DNA from: Podaxis mareebaensis
Lineage: Eukaryota > Basidiomycota > Agaricomycetes > Agaricales > Agaricaceae
Assembly: GCA_018524725.1 (NCBI GenBank)
Contig: JAEUWP010000179.1
Span: 1-23,775, forward strand
DNA: 23,775 bases
Reading direction: 5' to 3'
Part shown: one piece after another, positions 8,751-19,677 of the stretch
Position numbering within the stretch: the first letter of the stretch is position 1
How the letters are laid out: every line of letters begins with the position of its first letter
Translations under genes and position numbers: made by a program
Notes under the pieces: model-generated
Seen by the model: only the letters and a program-made list of their open reading frames with translations
What the model was told of the DNA's origin: nothing
The model's database searches: none

Positions 8751-9163
8751 ATTAGTCTGGCTCTGGCCGAGTATGGGACTGAATATTTGGTGTATGTCTA
8801 GCCACGGGTGAGCCGCGTGGTGCGGCCTAGGCCCTGAGGGGGTTGAGGTCAGAAGAAAAAGGGGAGGGAGTGTGGGGAAGTGGATGGGGTGACCGGGGTC
8901 CTGGATGCAGTGTTTCGTTCACGAACCTGGAATTGAATTGGCCGCTGTTGCTTTTCTGTGCACCCTTCCCCGTCGTCGTCCACAACGACAAGCCGTCTTC
9001 CTCGCTGTTCGTCAGCACTCTTATTGTATACGATACTTTTCTCGACCCTTTTCTTGTCTCCACTCTTCCCACTCTTCTACTCGCGACCTGTTCGCTATCG
9101 TCCTGCTGTCTGGACAACTCTTCTTCGTATCTTCCACTCTTTCTTTTCTTTGGTTAATCTTTT
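8751..9163. promoter_or_regulatory. Upstream region of the ataxin-2 homologue, pyrimidine-rich leader
   Basis: No gene is supported here. From about 8985 to 9160 the plus strand is very rich in C and T (TTTCTCGACCC, CTTTCTTTTCTTTGG), the usual look of a highly expressed fungal promoter/5' leader before the ATG at 9164. Open frames through this tract on both strands are composition effects. Confidence 0.5.
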
Positions 9164-12100
9164 ATGGCTGCGACAAGTCGACAGACTAAGCCTCCTAGAA
9201 AGGGCGGCCCAGACACCTCCCGGTATGTTCCTCCCCGCCTTGCCATTATCTACCTCATCGTTCTCGTAGCCGTCCCGCCTGGACTGGCGCACGGGCGTCC
9301 CCAACATTTGCTCCCTCCAGCTCCTCTCCCCGGCCACAGCACAACCCCTCCAATTCCCAACAAGGCCCCTTTTCTCCCCTCGCCCAGCCCAATGGCGCAC
9401 GCTCTGATAATCCCCGCGACCGTGTCCTTCAGTCCCTGGCTGGCCTTACCGTGCGTCATTTCTCTCCGCGGACTCATTCTCTCTTGCCGAAATTGACCCC
9501 CATTCCAGGGGACCACTGTCACGCTTACCACCAAAACCGCAGTTCGCTACGAAGGCGTCGTAGGCTCCACCACCAGCGAAGGCGACACCACGGGCGTCAC
9601 CCTTAGAGATGTCAAGGATCTTACGACGCCCGGCGCACCACTCAAGGACTCTATCTTCATTGCCTCAACTAACATCGAGAGCTATACCTCAGGACCCGCT
9701 GATGCGAAGCCCACCAATGGCGATAGTGAGTCTCTGCTCCAACGCCCTATGTCGGCAAATCGATTGACATCATGCTTCTTCCTTCCCCAGCCTTCAGAAC
9801 CGATACCGACATTAGCCAGAAAAAGCCAAGCGCTGGTCGCGAACGTGAGCTTCAAGCTTGGCTTCCTGATGGTGATGCGCCGGCCATCGCCCCCGATGAT
9901 GATACGTTTGGCACTACGGGAAATACCTCCTGGGATCAGTTCGCTGTCAACGAAAAACTTTTTGGAGTTACTGGTGGCTTCAACGAAGATGAGTACACTA
10001 CCAAGCTTGATCGCACTGCCGCCGACTTCAAGGAGCGTGAGCTCAAGGCACAGCGCATCGCGGCTGAGATTCTAGGGGTATGTTATTATTACTGTCCTCA
10101 TTTAGTTCTATCCGATTTCTGACGCTATGTGATATATACCAGTCTGCTACTAATAACCCACACGTCAGAGAAGAGCGTGGGATCGATGATAGCGGTGCTA
10201 ACGAAGAGGACAAGTAAGTTGTCGAGTGATGTGATTGACATTTCGTTGCTATAATACCATTATAGATACGGCGCTGTCGTCAGAGGCCAAAATGCGTATA
10301 TTCCTCCCGCCGCTCGCAGGGGGGCTGGTGGTGCACTTTCTCCCCCGTCCAACGCTGCCAGTGCCAACAACGTTGCTGCTAACATCACTCCCACTACTGC
10401 CCCTAAGCAGGAGGTTCCCAAAGTCTCCGTCAACGGACCCGATGGCACCTCGATTGCTCAGAACCAATCTCCCCCTGACAAGACCCCCTCGCCTGCCCCT
10501 GGCGCTACAAGTGCTACAAAGGTTCATCGTCTTTTGCTTTGGTTCTTTGGCTGCACATTCTGATCCTACCATTCAGGATGCTCCTGCAGCCTTCCGTGAG
10601 TTCGTCACTACTGAGAAGCAGCGCTTGACCCGCAAGCGTCAAGCACTCGTGAAGAGCGAGATGGACAAACGCATGGCAGAACTCGTCAAGTTTAGCCAAA
10701 GCTTCAAGGTACGGAATTCTATATTCGGCAGCCTTGATTTATCTCATATCGTGTGCCTCGATCCAGCTCAACAAGCCAATTCCCGATGATCTTGTACCTA
10801 TTTTGGCCAAGGATGAGGAGAAGCAACGTCAGATCAAGGAGAAGGCCAAGAAAGACGCGGAATCGAATCAGGCGCGCGCGATTGGGGCTTCAACAGCAGT
10901 TACAGCATCTCGAGGTGTCGGTGTTGGTGCTCTCAAAAGCAGTATGAAACCTGCGGCAGCTGTTGGTCTTCCCAAACCAGCTGTATCGCAAACTCCTGCG
11001 ACCGCGCAGAAACCGAGCGCTGGGCCTACGGCTTCGAAATCCGAGACTGCGGTTAAGAAGATTCCCATGTACATCCAACCCATTCCACCTTTCAAAGGTG
11101 GTAAGGCCAGGCAAAGCTCTTCGGGCACCCCTACTGCGAACGGTGCGAATGGCAATACTACCTCTGCAACTGCGACGACAACGACGGCAAGCCCTGCTCC
11201 GATGTCGCCTACGGCGATTAGCGCGAACAAGTTGAATGTCAACGCCTCATCATTCAGACCGAACCCGAAGGCAAATGCCTTTACTCCTGTAATGAATTGT
11301 TGTTATACTGACTCGTTTTGTGCATCGTTGGCCTGACTTTTGGTCTGTTTTTTTTTTGGGCTGGTCTTTACAGGGAGCTTCTCCGAGTACGGTAGCACCG
11401 TCGGCACAAAGTGTTGCATCACCCAAGCCGAAGTCAGAGACTGTGGTCAACAACCCGTTCTTTGGTGTCCGGCCTATCAAAAAGAGTACTGTTACGCATA
11501 TCAAGGATGATTTCAATCCGTTCAAGCATAGCAAGGTCGCTGAGCCGAACCAAATTGGTAGGAGCTCTTTCCTTGGCTAGCATTTTGAAAGTTCTCAGTG
11601 ATGATGCTTATTTTGTTTAGCACCTACATGGCCATACCACGGCAAACGATATACTCAAATGTTCCCGACTACCCCTCATCCGCCTCCCCACCCACCCCAT
11701 ATGGGCCCACCCGTTCCGCCTCCTATGCCTCCTCCATCATACGAAGAGGATTCCGCCGCGCAAGCTGCTGCACGTGGCTATGTCTATCCTTATCCTCCAT
11801 ATGGATACCCTGCTCAGGTCCGTTTCTTTTCATTCTTTTTGTTGCCGTTTGGTGTCCGTTAAGTCCGAGGTGCTGACGTCGTATTCTTTTGCATGTGCAT
11901 CCCTCTTTGGAATGTTTAGCCTATGATGCCCGGAATGGCTCCTCCTGCTCCGCCAGGCGCTTATATGCCGGCTCCGTTCATGCAACCTATGCCCTATCCC
12001 CCTGGTATGCCTCCTCCAAATGGTAAGCTATTAGTGTACGTTGTGCGGCCTTTTGGCTGACATATTAAACCCGAAGCTATGTACTCTCCTGCTATGGGAC

Positions 12101-12486
12101 AAATGCCACGTGAGTAATTCACTTGTCCTACGTTGGGTTGACTCGGTTAACTTTTATGTAGCTTATATGCCCCCTCCTCCACCTCCTGGTGCCTACCCAC
12201 CGCCGCCTAACGGCGCCGCTCCACGACCTTCAATGCCACCTACACCTATCCCCGCACATGCCCACGCATATTATCATCACCAAAGTCCGCAGCGTATGTT
12301 CATCGTTCTTAATGATGCAGCGGTGGCCGGCTGATTGATTGATTTGGTTTTCCGCCGTTTGATGATGTTTTAGTGCAACACGCTGTTCCCTACTCTATGA
12401 TGATGCCGCCGCCACCTGGTGGTGTCCCTCCTCACCCATACGAAAGTGGTCCACCGCCTCCTGTTCAAATGGGAGGACACGCATGA
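9164..12486 (+). CDS. Ataxin-2 / Pbp1 homologue (Lsm, LsmAD, PAM2)
   Basis: I model 14 exons: 9164-9222, 9270-9450, 9509-9725, 9791-10077, 10143-10213, 10266-10521, 10577-10708, 10767-11288, 11374-11557, 11621-11817, 11920-12022, 12077-12109, 12162-12293, 12374-12486, giving 828 residues. An Lsm-like domain starts near residue 81 (TVTLTTKTAVRYEGVV). The LsmAD domain spans about 200-248, beginning WDQFAVNEKLFGV. Next comes the family signature KYGAVVRGQNAYIPPAARR. A PAM2 motif, LNVNASSFRP (about 557-566), fits the L-N-x-x-A-x-x-F-x-P consensus that binds the MLLE domain of poly(A)-binding protein. APTWPYHGKRYTQMFP follows, then a Pro/Met/Tyr-rich tail. By family knowledge it acts in cytoplasmic RNA granules, poly(A) control and stress/TORC1 signalling. 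One donor (GTTCAT at 10522) is unusual but the frame supports it. The gene is convergent with the BUB1-type gene. Confidence 0.92.
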
Positions 12487-13232
12487 AAGGGTGGACGTCA
12501 CGCATGTGAGTAACTGGGGGTCAGTGTTGAGGGAGGAGTGTCGAATGATCAGTTGATTGTTTGAGTTGGAGATGTGTTCGATGAGACAGGGAGAAGATGT
12601 TGATCGGCGTAGTGGATGTGGAACGGGATCGTGGTATGGTGTGGCGCGGCTTGGCTTTGCGGTTCATCACATCATCAGTGAGTTTGCGTGATTGATTGTT
12701 TAGGATGGGTTATGGGCTGGGTTGGATTTGATTAGCTGGCTGTGTCCGCTGTCCCTTTGTCGTTGTCTTTCTTCTTTCTTTTCTCGTTTATCGCCCCTAC
12801 GTTTTTTGGTTGTGGCTGTTGTCAGTGGTTGTCGTTGGGAGGGAATCCACATATGCACATGCACGCACATACACATCCGTATCATCATTCTAACCCATTT
12901 ACTTCCCCTCATACACATCCTTTCCCCACCACCCCGCACCCTCGCTTCCCATTGTTCCCATGTGGATTCCGGAATGTTCTGTTTGTTGTGTTGCGTATGC
13001 GTACAGATAGTTATCAACTTGTCCTAGGTGTAATGAGGGTGTAACATGGATGAGTTGATTTGTATCATGTGTAGTAAGTTGACGGGAGGTTGAAGTGAAT
13101 GCATGCTAATTACCATTAGCTATCCTATGGTTGGTGGTAAAAGAAATGACGTAGAACAAAGTATACTAGATGGTCCCCATACAAGCAGACGAGAGATCAA
13201 GACAACAAGAATGTACGAAGGGGAGGAGGGAT
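12487..13232. other. Convergent 3' intergenic region
   Basis: This lies between the stop of the ataxin-2 homologue and the stop of the BUB1-type gene. It holds the two 3' UTRs: GT-rich stretches at 12490-12720 and a CA/CAT-rich tract at 12845-12960. Open frames in both directions have low complexity and no domain. I cannot place a poly(A) site with confidence. Confidence 0.5.
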
Positions 13233-16200
13233 TTAAGTGGTATAGCATGACTTTTCGACCTTCTTCAACAACCCCTTCAGAGTATTGCTCGACCGATTAC
13301 AATTCGCCTGCAACCATGCCTCCATGTCCTTCCTAATCACAGCCAACTCATCGCAAACAGGCAGCGCCCCATTTGGTTTGGCCAGACAGGGATTCAGCAA
13401 AAGGTCGAAGAGTCGGTTCCAGATATCGCCTTGCCAGTACCGTTTCAGCGGGGTGCTAATCTTGTACCGCTTCGTCGGCGAGTCTGGGACGAGAGCAACA
13501 GAGCTCGCCTGGATGTACTTCCCAAAGAGCATGCAATAAATGATGCCCGCAAGGCCAAAGTAATCCGTCTGGAACGTCCAGGGTCTGCCCTCCCTAAGCT
13601 CAAAACAATCCCTCTCGTCTGTCGCCCAATCCGTGAGGTACTGTTGTCCAGAGGGGAACAGCCTCGTATCGACCGTTCGTCCGAAATCGATAACTTTGAG
13701 ACCTTTGTACGACCACCCGCCTTCGCCAGAGGGCTGATACAACGCGTTCCATGCTGACGCGCCTCCTGGAATTTCCTCCAGTCTCAACAGGCAGTTATCA
13801 ATCTTGAGATCTCCATGGATAAATCCAGCATTATGCATTCCCTCGACAAGACGGATAAGCTCGATGGAGAAGAACATGACGAGAAGTTCGTCGAGACATG
13901 CGCCTTGTTGGGATACGCCTGCGGAAGCGGCGTTATTTACGACGTTGAGGAGCATGCCTTGAGGGCAGAGGTCGAGGACCAGGAAGGATTCGTCGGAGAA
14001 GGCGTAAAGTGCGTGTGGGAAGACCAGGGAGCGTCGGAGGGATGGTGAGAGGGAGCTGTGTAGGCGGCGAAGGACATGATATTCCCATGTGCTGCGGGGT
14101 CTGACGACCTTGATGGCGACAAGGGACGAGGATTCATCGTCGTCCAGATCATCGTCCATGTCCAAGTCGTCGTCATCGTCGTCGTCATCATCTTCTGCTG
14201 CAGTACGCTTCCCGAGGTCACGAGCTTTGAATACTGTGCCGAAACCGCCTTCACCAAGTTTCTCAGTGACCATAAACCGGTGACCGTCGAGGGTGAGGGT
14301 GTAGGGAGACAGATCCAAACCACCGCTCGATGCACCACTTGACTTTCTCGACTTCTTCGCAAATCTTTGCAAAGCCTCCAATTGCTTCGAAGATTGATCC
14401 CGCAGATCGTAGAACTGGGCATCAGAAGGTATCCTCGACAGCAGCGACGACAAAATAGCTGGATCGAAAGGATTGCACGGGTTCGAGATATGGAAACTTT
14501 GGCTCAGTGACAATTTCTCAGCCAAACTGAGCGAAGCTGTCCTTTCTTCCAAAACAGCGACTGCCCGATCCTCCTCCACCGCCTCCTGCACATACTCTTC
14601 CTCCTCACCCTCTTCTTCCTCCCCTCGTTGTTCAACGGCCCGTAGCTCAGCAACAAGTCGCTCAGCATTCTTCAACGCTTCCCGTTCACCAATCTGTGGT
14701 GGGATAAACACGCTACTCCTCGGCGATCCACTTCCTTCTCTTTCTTCTGCAGATTCATAATAGCGGTCCTTAGGGGTTGTGCTCAAGGTGTATTCACAGG
14801 TACGCTCCGTGATGGGCGTCATGACATTAAACTGGCCGAACCGACCACCGAGAGGAGGGTCAGGGTAGTACCTCTGCTCCTCGTATTCCTCGGTTTCTTC
14901 TTCGTCTGCCAGAGGTGTTTCATACTGCACCGGCACTTGTTCTTCCTCCTGAGATTCTTCTTGATATTCCTCCTCAGCATCCTCTTCATCAAGTATGTGC
15001 TCTTGTCCCAATTGTCCCTGTGCCTGTTCTTCTTCGTCTTCGCCCTCGGGCTCATTTATAGCAGTTAGAGCCGGTTGCGACTTTAGGCCCAGTACCGATG
15101 GTGTCTTCTGTGCCAACGGGGCCGACGTATGCTGAGAGTCCCGGAATGGCGTGAACGCAGGGGTCTTATCCACGAACGGTGTAAACGCAGCGCTTGGTGT
15201 CTTCGGTGTGAATGCATTCTGCGTATGTATGACACCACCGTTCTCGTTCTCCCCAGGCCGACTGAAGACTTTGAACGGAGTCTTGGCATTCTCATCGACG
15301 AAGGGTGTGAACGCCCGAGCTTCGGGAGCATCTTTTTTGTTCTCTTCAGAAAAGACGTCGCGGTGGGGTACGATCTTGGCTCCGTTGGTAGCGGGAGCAA
15401 AGACCTTCGAGAAGACTGCTTCAGGTGGTTTTTCGTCTGTAACAGAGGGTCTGAGGCCGAGGCGAGGTGCATTTTCGGTTTGTGTGACTGGGGTGGCAAC
15501 ATCTTTGGCATTGAGAGCGGGGCGTGGCATGACTACTGGAGTTTTGTGTGCGTCCGGATCCACGAAGGGGGTGAACTGAAAGACTGTCAGGGAGGTTCCA
15601 GAAGGAAGAGGTTGAGGAAACTGACCTTGGCTCCAGGTGTAACCCGGTCGGGCTGCGCATTCTCGTCGATGAATGGGCGGAAAGCTGGAAAGGAATGGCT
15701 CAGCAGCCATCCTTGAAGAAAACGCGGAGGTAAACTCACTGGCAGGTGTCTTAGCGTTGGCATTCTCATTTTCGCGGGCAAAGGTCAGACGTGGTGGGAC
15801 AACTGGGGTCACAGGTTCGATCTTCTTCACAGGCGCGTGCTTGCTACCAGGAAAGATCTTAGTCTTGTCTGGCGAGTTGTACATACCAAATACATCCGCA
15901 AGCGCTTCTTTTGTGTTGATTGTGACGGTAGGCTCTGCACCCGCCATGAGGCTCTTCCTTCTGCCCATGTTTTTCGTCGACTTCGAACCATCGTCGTTGA
16001 AATCAACTTGGGCAGAGGAGGTCGAGTAGGGCATTTCCGAGGCCGGGGGTGGGCCCCACTTCTTGCCAAGGAGACCCATCGAGCGTGCCCGCGCTTCTTG
16101 TATACTATACTCCACTCCATCTGAGAAGAGCAACGATAGATTAAACCTCAGCTTCTCTGGTCGTTTGCCAGGCGGCGGAGGTGCCATCATTAGGGCATAG

Positions 16201-16971
16201 CGAGAGGCAGCGGTGGAATTAGTGGATATTAGGTTGGCGGTAGGCGCTGGGGAAGATCTCGAGGTGCCAGAGGTATGGTTCTTGAGAGGGTTTTTTCTCA
16301 GGACGTCCTCTGCGGGGTTTCCTGAGGATGATTGCTTGGAGGCGGTCCGGGAGGAAGAGGGTGGGGTGGATGAAGATGAGCCCACACGGGCTTGAAATTC
16401 CTTGTATTTGCTCTTGAGTCGTTCTAGTGGTCTCACTTGTTTCTTGATGCCTCGTCGATAAATGGTATCTGCATCTTGTTTCCTGATATTGACAAAGTAT
16501 GAACATGTGCTGATGGTCTGACAAACCTGCGACTTACCTTCCCTCCAGTTCCAAGGCATTAGCATATTCTTCGTATAGTAGCGAATACGAGATTCCAATC
16601 TCGTTTGTCATAAGGTACTTGTAAATCGACAAGGCGCCATGGCGTTCGCAGCGTTTTGCATATAGCGTCCATAGTTTCAGATAACGTAGGTCCGCCTTAT
16701 ATAAGGGATCGTTCTTGAATTTCCGGGTGGACTCTTCCAGCAGCTCCAGCAGACCTGACTTTGGGTCGTCCTCGCCGTAGCTCTTGATTGTCCATTGTAC
16801 AAATTGATGGTAGATTGCCAAAGGATCCTCTTCTTCGTCCAATGCGGTATCGAGTTGTTTGCGGTATTGTTGGCGTTGTAATTCCCGCTCGTCCTGTATC
16901 GTTGAGGAAGATGGTTTTGAGGAGGAAGAGATTGAGGTGCGCTTCTTCATGGTGGGTATGGATGGATCCAA
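13233..16971 (-). CDS. BUB1: BUB1-type spindle checkpoint kinase
   Basis: Four exons (16971-16538, 16482-15740, 15684-15626, 15575-13233) give 1,192 residues. The N-terminal Mad3/BUB1 region spans about 35-180 (LWTLYAKRCERHGALSIYKYL, then PLERLKSKYKEFQ). The Bub3-binding GLEBS-like segment EYSIQEARARSMGLLGKKWG is at about 269-288. A conserved motif 1 (TVTINTKEALADVFGMYNSP, about 330-349), matching the Mad1-binding CD1 of Bub1, follows. Five F-x-P-F-x-D motifs lie between about 394 and 570. After an acidic stretch comes MTPITERT. The C-terminal kinase has a Gly loop LGEGGFG (about 852), VAIK Lys (about 901), HGD (Asp about 1001) and DFG (about 1042), so it looks active. An Asp-rich insert sits between beta 2 and beta 3. 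Skipping the 55- and 50-bp introns restores the motif repeats; read-through also stays open and could mislead gene callers. A second ATG at 16950 has the better start context. Confidence 0.93.
15138..15682 (-). repeat. Array of five F-x-P-F-x-D (ABBA-like) motifs in the BUB1-type protein
   Basis: On the minus strand the spliced gene encodes FRPFIDENA (15682-15656), FTPFVDPDA (15575-15549), FTPFVDENA (15311-15285), FTPFVD (15185-15168) and FTPFRD (15155-15138), most followed by a K-T-P or similar. Each fits the published ABBA consensus F-x-[ILMVP]-[FHYW]-x-[DE] used to bind Cdc20-type WD40 propellers. The first motif appears only when the intron at 15685-15739 is removed. Confidence 0.8.
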
Positions 16972-17260
16972 CGAGGTCTCCGTTCAACTTGCCAAATCTC
17001 GATCGCGTCGCGTCCTTAGCATCATCACGTGATCATCGTTATTCTTGATTTCACGTTCGTCGTAAACATACAAGTGGGCTCAACCCGGTACAGGCAGCTG
17101 CTACGTATAAACTCAAGGAAACGTTACAAAAATAGGGAATCAAAGGAAAAGAAGAAATGACACGTCAACCTGAAAAGCGAACATGGTTTCAACACAAGCC
17201 AAAAAGCGTGTCCTCCGTCGTGCATCAACTCTCAGCACCTCCCCCGCAGACCATTCCACT
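16972..17260 (-). promoter_or_regulatory. Upstream region of the BUB1-type gene
   Basis: A 289-bp spacer lies between the BUB1-type start and the stop of the HET-like gene. It contains two adjacent CGCGT pentamers at 17004-17008 and 17009-17013 (ACGCG on the gene strand), 33-42 bp before the first ATG. It also has a 10-bp palindrome ATCACGTGAT at 17024-17033 with an E-box core CACGTG. ACGCG is the core bound by fungal MBF/SBF cell-cycle factors, which would suit a mitotic checkpoint gene. Binding is inferred, not shown. Confidence 0.4.
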
Positions 17261-19677
17261 TCATGCACCGCTACTGGCATCTGGCGAACCGGCTGTAGTC
17301 TGGTCCTCGATTCTTGTGTAACCATTACTCTTCCAACCCTTCACCCGATTCATCATCTGGCGAACTCTACCTATCCACCCTTCCTCGATCTTGCGTTCGA
17401 CTTTCCCTCCTATGACTACACTTGCTGTTCGTTTGGCTTGAACAAGTATATAAGGCGGAAGATTGGCCATCCCGACACGCTCCGAACCCTGGTTGAAGTC
17501 ATCCGGGCGGTCCAACAACATGCAGGTTATTCCACTCCCATGAACTGCGAGAGGGAGCATGGCATTGGGCTTTCGCAAGGTGTCGACTTGAGTAAAGACG
17601 CAATGGGCAAGATCGAGCATGTAAGCTGGGTTGGAGTCGGAGGGGACATCCCACTTCGGCACAGGTTGCTCACTAGGGTCCCCCCATTTCTTCAGCTGCT
17701 GCAGACGACAATCGAGCTTACCGAGCTTCTGACTGGGATCCTCGCCCCATATCTCTTTATCCAAGTGTACCCAACCCTCACACGCCAAACACGTTGTTTC
17801 TGCTACAAGTTTGGAAGCCCCAATGACGAAGAAGTTGAACCAGAGGCGCATCGGGGACGCTCCTTGATTGATTATTGCCGCCAAGCTATGGACATAGCCG
17901 ACCAGAAACATGATACACGCCAGGAGGAACAGACCTCTGAGCTCCTTATGCGTGTAGAGGGCACAGCTATCGCGGCGAGGAAACGGAACTACTCCGATGA
18001 TCTTAGGGCCAACGATGTTGAGTGCAGAAGCAACGGGCTGGGATGCCAGAGGATTAACAACTGGTATCGCTGTGACAAGGGGCTCAAGTCGCTCAGTGCC
18101 CGGCTTTGGTAAGACAGGCTTTCCGAGCCACGGATGACGTAGGGGTGCTTGAGTGTGTCGGTTAGAACCTGCATCCAAGCTGCACACAGCCGCGAGGCTG
18201 GCAGCGTTAAAGTGTCCCTGGTTCAGCTCCAGCAGCCAACAGAGGTCCGCCCATCCATCCTTCCCGGGAACATCTTCAAGCCGCGCACGACGAGCAAGTA
18301 ACCCATTCAATCCCCTACCAAGCTGATTGTGATCGTCGAAATTGCCTAGGTCATCTCTTCGTAGGGCTTCGACGATAAGGGAATGGATCATGGGCTGGCG
18401 GTCGACAGGATTAGGGGAGGACTTCATAATAGCGTGGAGGTGCAACGCGTCGTTCCTCCTCTCCGCCTCGTTCTGGATACTACGTCGAAATTGTTGGCCG
18501 GTTTGATGGTCAAAATAAAACCCCCCTGATTGAGGCCTAATCATTGAAATCACGTTCTGGGCGCCGAAAATCTCAGCGATCGTAAAGAGACGACTGTTCC
18601 AGTGGCAATCCAAAGAGATATGCTTGCACTCGGCCTGGTTGCAGAACACTACCACGTTGGCAGCTCTGGAAAAGATGTCCGCAAGGCGACCCAGCTCCAA
18701 GTTGCGAATATCTCTGTTCTCTCTGCTGTCGTCTACTCGAGGTCCCTTGGATAAGCATAGCTCGTCGATCCAGATGTATTCTGTCCAGGAAGGCGCGGTT
18801 GAGCCGGACGTGGGTGGGTGAAGGGTCAGAATGTAGTTTTTCACCACTTCGATGGCAACATTTCGACGCTCTTCGAGGGTGTACCTCCGATCTTGAGAGG
18901 CCGAGGAATTGGAAGAAGCGCTGGGTACCGGTATTCTAAGTAAAGGAAGAGCGCCGATGAAAGAGTAACTGATGGCGGTGTATGGAACAGTAGGAGCTGG
19001 ATAATCTATTTGCTTCAAGCTGAATGAACCATCTGGCCTTGAGCGTACTTCGACAAGAAAAGTAGGCGTGTACCCCGTTGGATTGAATCGAGCCATACCG
19101 CCGCCTCCCGGCGCGGAAGCAAGGACAGCTTTGTAGGGAGAGGCTCTCTCCCAGAACCAAGCCGCCTTTAGAGCTTTCCATGCTCGCTCGTAGGGGAGGA
19201 TGAAGAAAGGTGCAAACGCAAAGGCGAGGAGTAGTCGCGCCACTTTTCCCAGAAAGTGGTACCAATCGAATGTTAATCGAGGGTCCCTGACTTTGGAGAA
19301 CAGTCCACAGCCCTCAACGCCTGTTTCCTCGTAGAGGAGGCTTTTCGGCTTGGCGTTCCTCCAAACAAAAACGAGTGAGTTGTATATGAGTTTCAGGGCT
19401 TTGGGAAGGGCGTATGCAATAAACGCAACAATCAGACTTGCAATAGTGAACGAGATGACGTCGCCATAGGACGGTGTGTTGGTAGGAGCCTTCGGTGGAA
19501 CTGGATATTGAAAATCAAACGGATAAGCCGGCCGGCCTCCCCATACATCATCATACAGCATTGAGTCCACTTTAAGCAAAGTGAGCACTCAGGGCGGCAA
19601 GATGAATCCAGAGGCAGGTACTTACTGAGGTAGCCGACTACGCTGGGTTGCGTTCCATCATATTCCTCCTGGCACAT
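17261..19677 (-). CDS. HET-domain-like membrane protein
   Basis: Two exons, 19677-19626 and 19569-17261, joined across a 56-bp intron (donor GTAAGT) give 786 residues. Hydrophobic segments lie at about 55-73, 128-143 and 563-584, with a weaker one after that. Between them is a diverged HET (heterokaryon incompatibility) domain, about 214-351: PYTAISYSFIGALPLL, then WTEYIWIDELCLSKGP, LGRLADIFSRAANVVVF and CHWNSRLFTIAEI match the usual YxxLSYxWG, LWIDxLCIxQ, xxMxxIYxxA and W-x-R-x-WTxQE pattern. The HET Trp-Gly pair and the Gln after CI are missing. HET proteins act in fungal non-self recognition and cell death; membrane-anchored forms are common in Agaricomycetes. An in-frame ATG at 19833 could add 52 residues, and an ATG at 19561 would give a single-exon form of about 766. 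It is divergent from the NACHT gene. Confidence 0.7.

Noticed and set aside
8827..9534. Several overlapping frames on both strands around the start of the ataxin-2 homologue
   Set aside because: They run through the pyrimidine-rich leader, intron 1 and intron 2. The spliced frame that leads into the Lsm domain explains this region better.
13285..14048. Plus-strand frames opposite the BUB1 kinase domain
   Set aside because: They mirror the kinase coding strand, which has all catalytic motifs; the plus-strand frames have none.
15129..15716. 195-residue plus-strand frame within the BUB1-type gene
   Set aside because: It is antisense to the conserved repeat region of the checkpoint gene and has no domain.
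13233..16598. Reading the BUB1-type gene as one long exon after the first intron
   Set aside because: The frame stays open only because two introns of 55 and 50 bp add up to a multiple of three. Reading through the first shifts the frame of the next exon and destroys the first F-x-P-F-x-D motif; both have good GT-AG signals.
17183..18112. 309-residue open frame on the plus strand
   Set aside because: It lies wholly antisense to the long HET-like coding region, which has recognisable domain motifs; the plus-strand frame has none.
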